Source: Phaeovulum veldkampii DSM 11550
GTDB lineage: Bacteria > Pseudomonadota > Alphaproteobacteria > Rhodobacterales > Rhodobacteraceae
DNA: 64,000 nucleotides
Assembly: GCF_003034995.1 (NCBI RefSeq)
Contig: NZ_PZKF01000010.1
Coordinates: 27,683-91,682, forward strand
Direction of reading: 5' to 3'
Shown: positions 61,203 through 64,000 of the stretch, piece after piece
How positions within the stretch are numbered: the first letter of the stretch is position 1
Layout: each line of letters starts with the position of its first letter
The notes under the pieces: generated by a model
What the model was told of the DNA's origin: nothing
The model's database searches: none
Seen by the model: the letters and a program-made list of their open reading frames with translations, nothing else
Program-made: the position numbers and the translations under genes

Positions 61203-61362
61203 TGCTATCAGGTCCGGCGATTGGAAGGATCGGCGGCATCAGAACCGGATCGGACCGGGCTTTGCAATGACAAACGGCTTTGCTGCCCGCGCTTCCTCTG
61301 CCCCGGCGTCTTGCCTTGGCCGTCGCAACGGCTAGGGTGCCGCCAGCAATGCAGGAGCGCCC

Positions 61363-62184
61363 ATGACATCGCCATCCGATCAGCTTGTTCACGACCCCGA
61401 CGGCGGGATGCCGCGTTTGCTGGAAATCATGCGCCGCCTGCGCGACCCGGCGACCGGCTGCCCCTGGGACATCGAACAAAGCTTTGCCACCATCGCCCCC
61501 TACACCATCGAAGAGGCACATGAGGTGGCCGATGCGATCGAGCGCGCCGCCTGGGCCGAATTGCCGGGCGAACTGGGCGATCTGTTGTTGCAGGTGGTCT
61601 ATCACGCGCAGATGGCCGAGGAAGCGGGGCTGTTCGATTTCGCCACCGTCGTGCGCGGGATCGCCGACAAGATGGTGGCGCGGCACCCGCATGTCTTTGG
61701 TTCCGAAAGCCGCGAGAAAAGCGCCCTGCAGCAGACCGCCGACTGGGAGCGGATCAAGGCCGCCGAGCGCGGCGCGCGGGCGGGCGTGCTGGAGGGGGTG
61801 GCGCTGGGCCTGCCCGCGCTGACGCGGGCGGTCAAGCTGCAAAACCGCGCCGCGCGGGTGGGGTTTGACTGGCCCGTGATCGGGCAGGTGGTGGACAAGA
61901 TCGTCGAGGAAGCCGCCGAACTGGTCGAGGCGCGCGATCATCTCGCCCCCGAGGCGATGGCCGAGGAATTCGGGGATCTGCTGTTCGTAATGGCCAATCT
62001 TGCGCGGCATCTGGGCGTGGACCCGGAGGCGGCGCTGCGCGGGACAAACGCCAAATTCACCCGCCGGTTTGGCGCGATCGAGGCCGCGCTGGCGGCCGAG
62101 GGGCGCAAATGCACCGACAGCACGCTAGAGGAGATGGACGCGCTGTGGAACGCCGCCAAGCGCGCCGAACGCGGCGCGGGTTGA
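61363..62184 (+). CDS. mazG: Nucleoside triphosphate pyrophosphohydrolase MazG
   Basis: Hydrolyses (d)NTPs to monophosphates and pyrophosphate. It has 273 residues. Two MazG domains are visible, with TGCPWDIEQSFATIAPYTIE and ELGDLLLQVVYHAQMAEE in the first and EEFGDLLFVMANLARHLG in the second. The C-terminal NAKFTRRFGAIEAAL is a family hallmark. CAGGAGCGCCC precedes the ATG. Confidence 0.96.
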   Translation: MTSPSDQLVHDPDGGMPRLLEIMRRLRDPATGCPWDIEQSFATIAPYTIEEAHEVADAIERAAWAELPGELGDLLLQVVYHAQMAEEAGLFDFATVVRGIADKMVARHPHVFGSESREKSALQQTADWERIKAAERGARAGVLEGVALGLPALTRAVKLQNRAARVGFDWPVIGQVVDKIVEEAAELVEARDHLAPEAMAEEFGDLLFVMANLARHLGVDPEAALRGTNAKFTRRFGAIEAALAAEGRKCTDSTLEEMDALWNAAKRAERGAG

Positions 62185-62206
62185 ACAGGCTTCGCGGTGC
62201 GCCCGC

Positions 62207-63022
62207 CTAGAGCAGCGCCTTGCGCAGCATGTTCAGCGCGACCACTGCCAGAAACAGAGCAAAAATGCGTTTCAGCGGCTTTGGGTCCAGCCGATGCGCC
62301 AGCGCCGCGCCCCAGGGCGCGGTGATCAGCGTCATCGAGATCACGATCAGAAAGGCCGGGATATTGACCGCCCCCAGCGTGAACGGCGGCGCTGCCGCGA
62401 CCGGCACAAACAGGAACGCCGCCACCGCAGGCGCCGCAATGGCGATGCCAAACCCCGCCGCCGTCGCCACGGCGCGGTGAATCGGCGTGCCGTAAAGCGT
62501 CATCAAGGGCACCGCGAACGAGCCGCCGCCGATCCCCATCAACACCGACAAAAAGCCGATCAGGGGGGCAAAACTCCACCTTGCGGCGCCGCCGGGCATC
62601 TGATTGCCCAGCCGCCAGTCGGCTCGGCCAAAGGCCATGTAAAGCGCGATCAGAAAGGCCAGCCCGCCAAAGATCGCCTGCAACGTCCGCGTGGACAGCC
62701 CCGCGACAACCACAACCCCCACCAGCGCCCCCAGCGCAATGCCCGGCGCATAGCCCCGCAGGATCGGCCACAGCACCGCACCCTTGCGATGGTGCGCCGC
62801 CACCGACCGCGCCGAGGTGACGACGATGGTGGCCAGCGATGTGGCCAGACAGACCTGCATCACATGATCGGACCCATAGCCCATTGCCGAGAACAGCCAG
62901 AAAAACGCAGGCACCAGAACGATGCCGCCGCCCACGCCCAGCAGCCCCGCCAGAACCCCGGCCACAGCCCCCACCGCCATCAGCGTGGCAATCATCGGCG
63001 CAAGCGTGGCTAGATCGGGCAT
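62207..63022 (-). CDS. TauE/SafE (TSUP) family transporter
   Basis: 271-residue inner-membrane protein with about eight hydrophobic segments. The duplicated family motif appears as GVLAGLLGVGGGIVLVPAFF near the N-terminus and LIGFLSVLMGIGGGSFAVPL in the second half. Members export sulfite, sulfoacetate or other organosulfur anions; the substrate here is unknown. GGAGG lies before the ATG. Convergent with mazG, 22 bases apart. Confidence 0.93.
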   Translation of the reverse strand: MPDLATLAPMIATLMAVGAVAGVLAGLLGVGGGIVLVPAFFWLFSAMGYGSDHVMQVCLATSLATIVVTSARSVAAHHRKGAVLWPILRGYAPGIALGALVGVVVVAGLSTRTLQAIFGGLAFLIALYMAFGRADWRLGNQMPGGAARWSFAPLIGFLSVLMGIGGGSFAVPLMTLYGTPIHRAVATAAGFGIAIAAPAVAAFLFVPVAAAPPFTLGAVNIPAFLIVISMTLITAPWGAALAHRLDPKPLKRIFALFLAVVALNMLRKALL

Positions 63023-63082
63023 CAGTGTCCTCCGGGCGGTTTGGCCAGCCTTAGCGCGGGCATGGGTGCAGGGCCAGTGCCC

Positions 63083-64000
63083 TCAGCCGACCTCGGCCAG
63101 CGCCGCGTCGTAAAGCCCAAGCCCCGCGCCTTCGGCGGTGCCGCCCTCGGACAGCACCCGCCGCCAGCCGCGCGCGCCGGGGCGGCCGTGAAACAGACCC
63201 AGCATGTGGCGGGTGATCTGATGCAGCCGCCCGCCCGCCTCCAGATGCGCCGCGATCAGCGGGCGCATGGCGCGCGCCACCGCAAAGGCATCGTTCGGGG
63301 GGCCATCGTCAAAGATCAGCGCATCGGCAGCGCCCAGAATGTTGAACGGTTCGTAATAGGCCGCGCGCCCGATCATCACCCCGTCCAGCCCCTGCGCCAA
63401 CAGCGCCTGCGCCTCAGCCAGGCTCCCGATACCACCGTTGATCGAGATGTGCAGATCGGGGAAGGCGCGTTTCATCGCCACCACCAGCGGATAATCCAGC
63501 GGCGGAATATCGCGGTTCTGCCGGGGGTTCAGCCCCTGAAGCCAGGCCTTGCGCGCGTGGATGATGACGCGGCGCACCCCTGCCCCGCGGATCGTTTCCA
63601 GAAATCGCGGCAATATCTCGGCTGGCTCCTGATCGTCCACGCCGATGCGACATTTTACCGTCACCTCAACCGGGCTTTCCGCGATCATTTCCGCCACACA
63701 TTCGGCCACCAGATTGGGCGTTTTCATCAGCACCGCGCCAAAGGCACCCGATTGCACCCGATCAGACGGGCAGCCGCAGTTCAGGTTGATCTCGTCATAC
63801 CCCCAGCCCGCCGCAATCCGGGTGGCCGCGCGCAACTCGGCCGGGTTTGACCCGCCCAGTTGCAGTGCCACCGGCCCGTCGCCGGCATGACCCAGCAACC
63901 GCTCCTGCTCGCCGTGGATCACCGCCGGGGCGGTGACCATTTCGGTGTAAAGCAGCGCATTACGGCTGATCTGCCGGTGAAACAGCCGACAGTTGCGGTC
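63083..64000 (-). CDS. dusA: tRNA-dihydrouridine synthase A (5' end outside window)
   Basis: FMN enzyme that reduces uridines in the tRNA D-loop. About 305 residues are in the window; the frame continues to base 64000 without a start (DRNCRLFHRQISRNALLYTE), as in DusA where this part follows MMDWTDRH. INLNCGCPSDRVQSGAFGAV contains the catalytic cysteine, and VKCRIGVDD, HARKAWLQGLNPRQNRDIPP and SINGGI are DusA-specific. Its stop is 60 bases from the TSUP gene. Confidence 0.96.
   Translation of the reverse strand, partial: DRNCRLFHRQISRNALLYTEMVTAPAVIHGEQERLLGHAGDGPVALQLGGSNPAELRAATRIAAGWGYDEINLNCGCPSDRVQSGAFGAVLMKTPNLVAECVAEMIAESPVEVTVKCRIGVDDQEPAEILPRFLETIRGAGVRRVIIHARKAWLQGLNPRQNRDIPPLDYPLVVAMKRAFPDLHISINGGIGSLAEAQALLAQGLDGVMIGRAAYYEPFNILGAADALIFDDGPPNDAFAVARAMRPLIAAHLEAGGRLHQITRHMLGLFHGRPGARGWRRVLSEGGTAEGAGLGLYDAALAEVG

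Overview
The window is a gene-dense, high-GC chromosomal segment of an alphaproteobacterium, most likely a member of the Rhodobacterales. The evidence is the form II Calvin-cycle gene order (cbbR divergent from cbbF-P-T-G-A-M) familiar from purple non-sulfur Rhodobacter-type bacteria, the family of the housekeeping proteins, and a dispersed intergenic element with an ATCTTGG/CCAAATAT core at gene ends. No rRNA, tRNA, insertion sequence, prophage or CRISPR array was seen. No gene-free stretch exceeds about 300 bases. Genes are tightly packed, with many 1-4 base stop/start overlaps.

Layout. (1) 1-9.4 kb: glycogen operon glgP(partial)-glgB-glgC-glgA-glgX-pgm. (2) 9.5-11.4 kb: a quinone-reductase-like gene and a Tat-type cyclase/formamidase-family gene on the minus strand. 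(3) 11.5-20.7 kb: cbbR and the operon cbbF-cbbP-cbbT-cbbG-cbbA-cbbM-rpe, ending in a strong hairpin. (4) 20.7-25.0 kb: a translationally coupled run of an exported metallo-beta-lactamase-fold (MBL) protein, a second exported MBL-fold protein that has lost its zinc-binding HxHxDH motif, a redoxin, phosphoglycolate phosphatase (CbbZ) and CbbY, then a TIGR01244-like CX5R protein. (5) 25.0-32.6 kb: FAD amine/amino-acid oxidase, a LuxR solo, tsf and rpsB, pseudouridine catabolism psuK-psuG, a DUF502 membrane protein and a hydroxybutyrate-dehydrogenase-like SDR. (6) 32.7-37.3 kb: a candidate small RNA, an orphan YejA-like binding protein, a tiny entericidin-like lipoprotein, a CsbD-like protein, a LysE exporter and an MFS exporter. 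(7) 37.3-47.6 kb: mfd, a membrane protein, hemB, a SYLF lipoprotein, a lytic transglycosylase, ssb, guaA and class II DAHP synthase. (8) 47.8-54.1 kb: a GlxA-type regulator and the livKGFHM branched-chain amino-acid ABC transporter. (9) 54.1-64 kb: aroK-aroB, a 45-residue membrane protein, an unknown secreted helical protein coupled to xerD, a CorC/HlyC-type protein, an M20 amidohydrolase, mazG, a TauE/SafE exporter and dusA (cut by the window end).

How it fits together: CO2 fixation by form II RuBisCO, clearance of RuBisCO side products (CbbZ, CbbY) and storage of fixed carbon as glycogen are encoded within 25 kb. Both shikimate-pathway entry steps (DAHP synthase, AroB) and AroK are also present. 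The parts most worth a second look are the MBL/degenerate-MBL/redoxin genes coupled to cbbZ-cbbY, the promoter-plus-terminator small RNA candidate near 32.7 kb, the composite dispersed element including a perfect 33-bp inverted repeat, and a LuxR solo lacking the key acyl-homoserine-lactone-binding aspartate. All calls come from reading the sequence; no database search was run.
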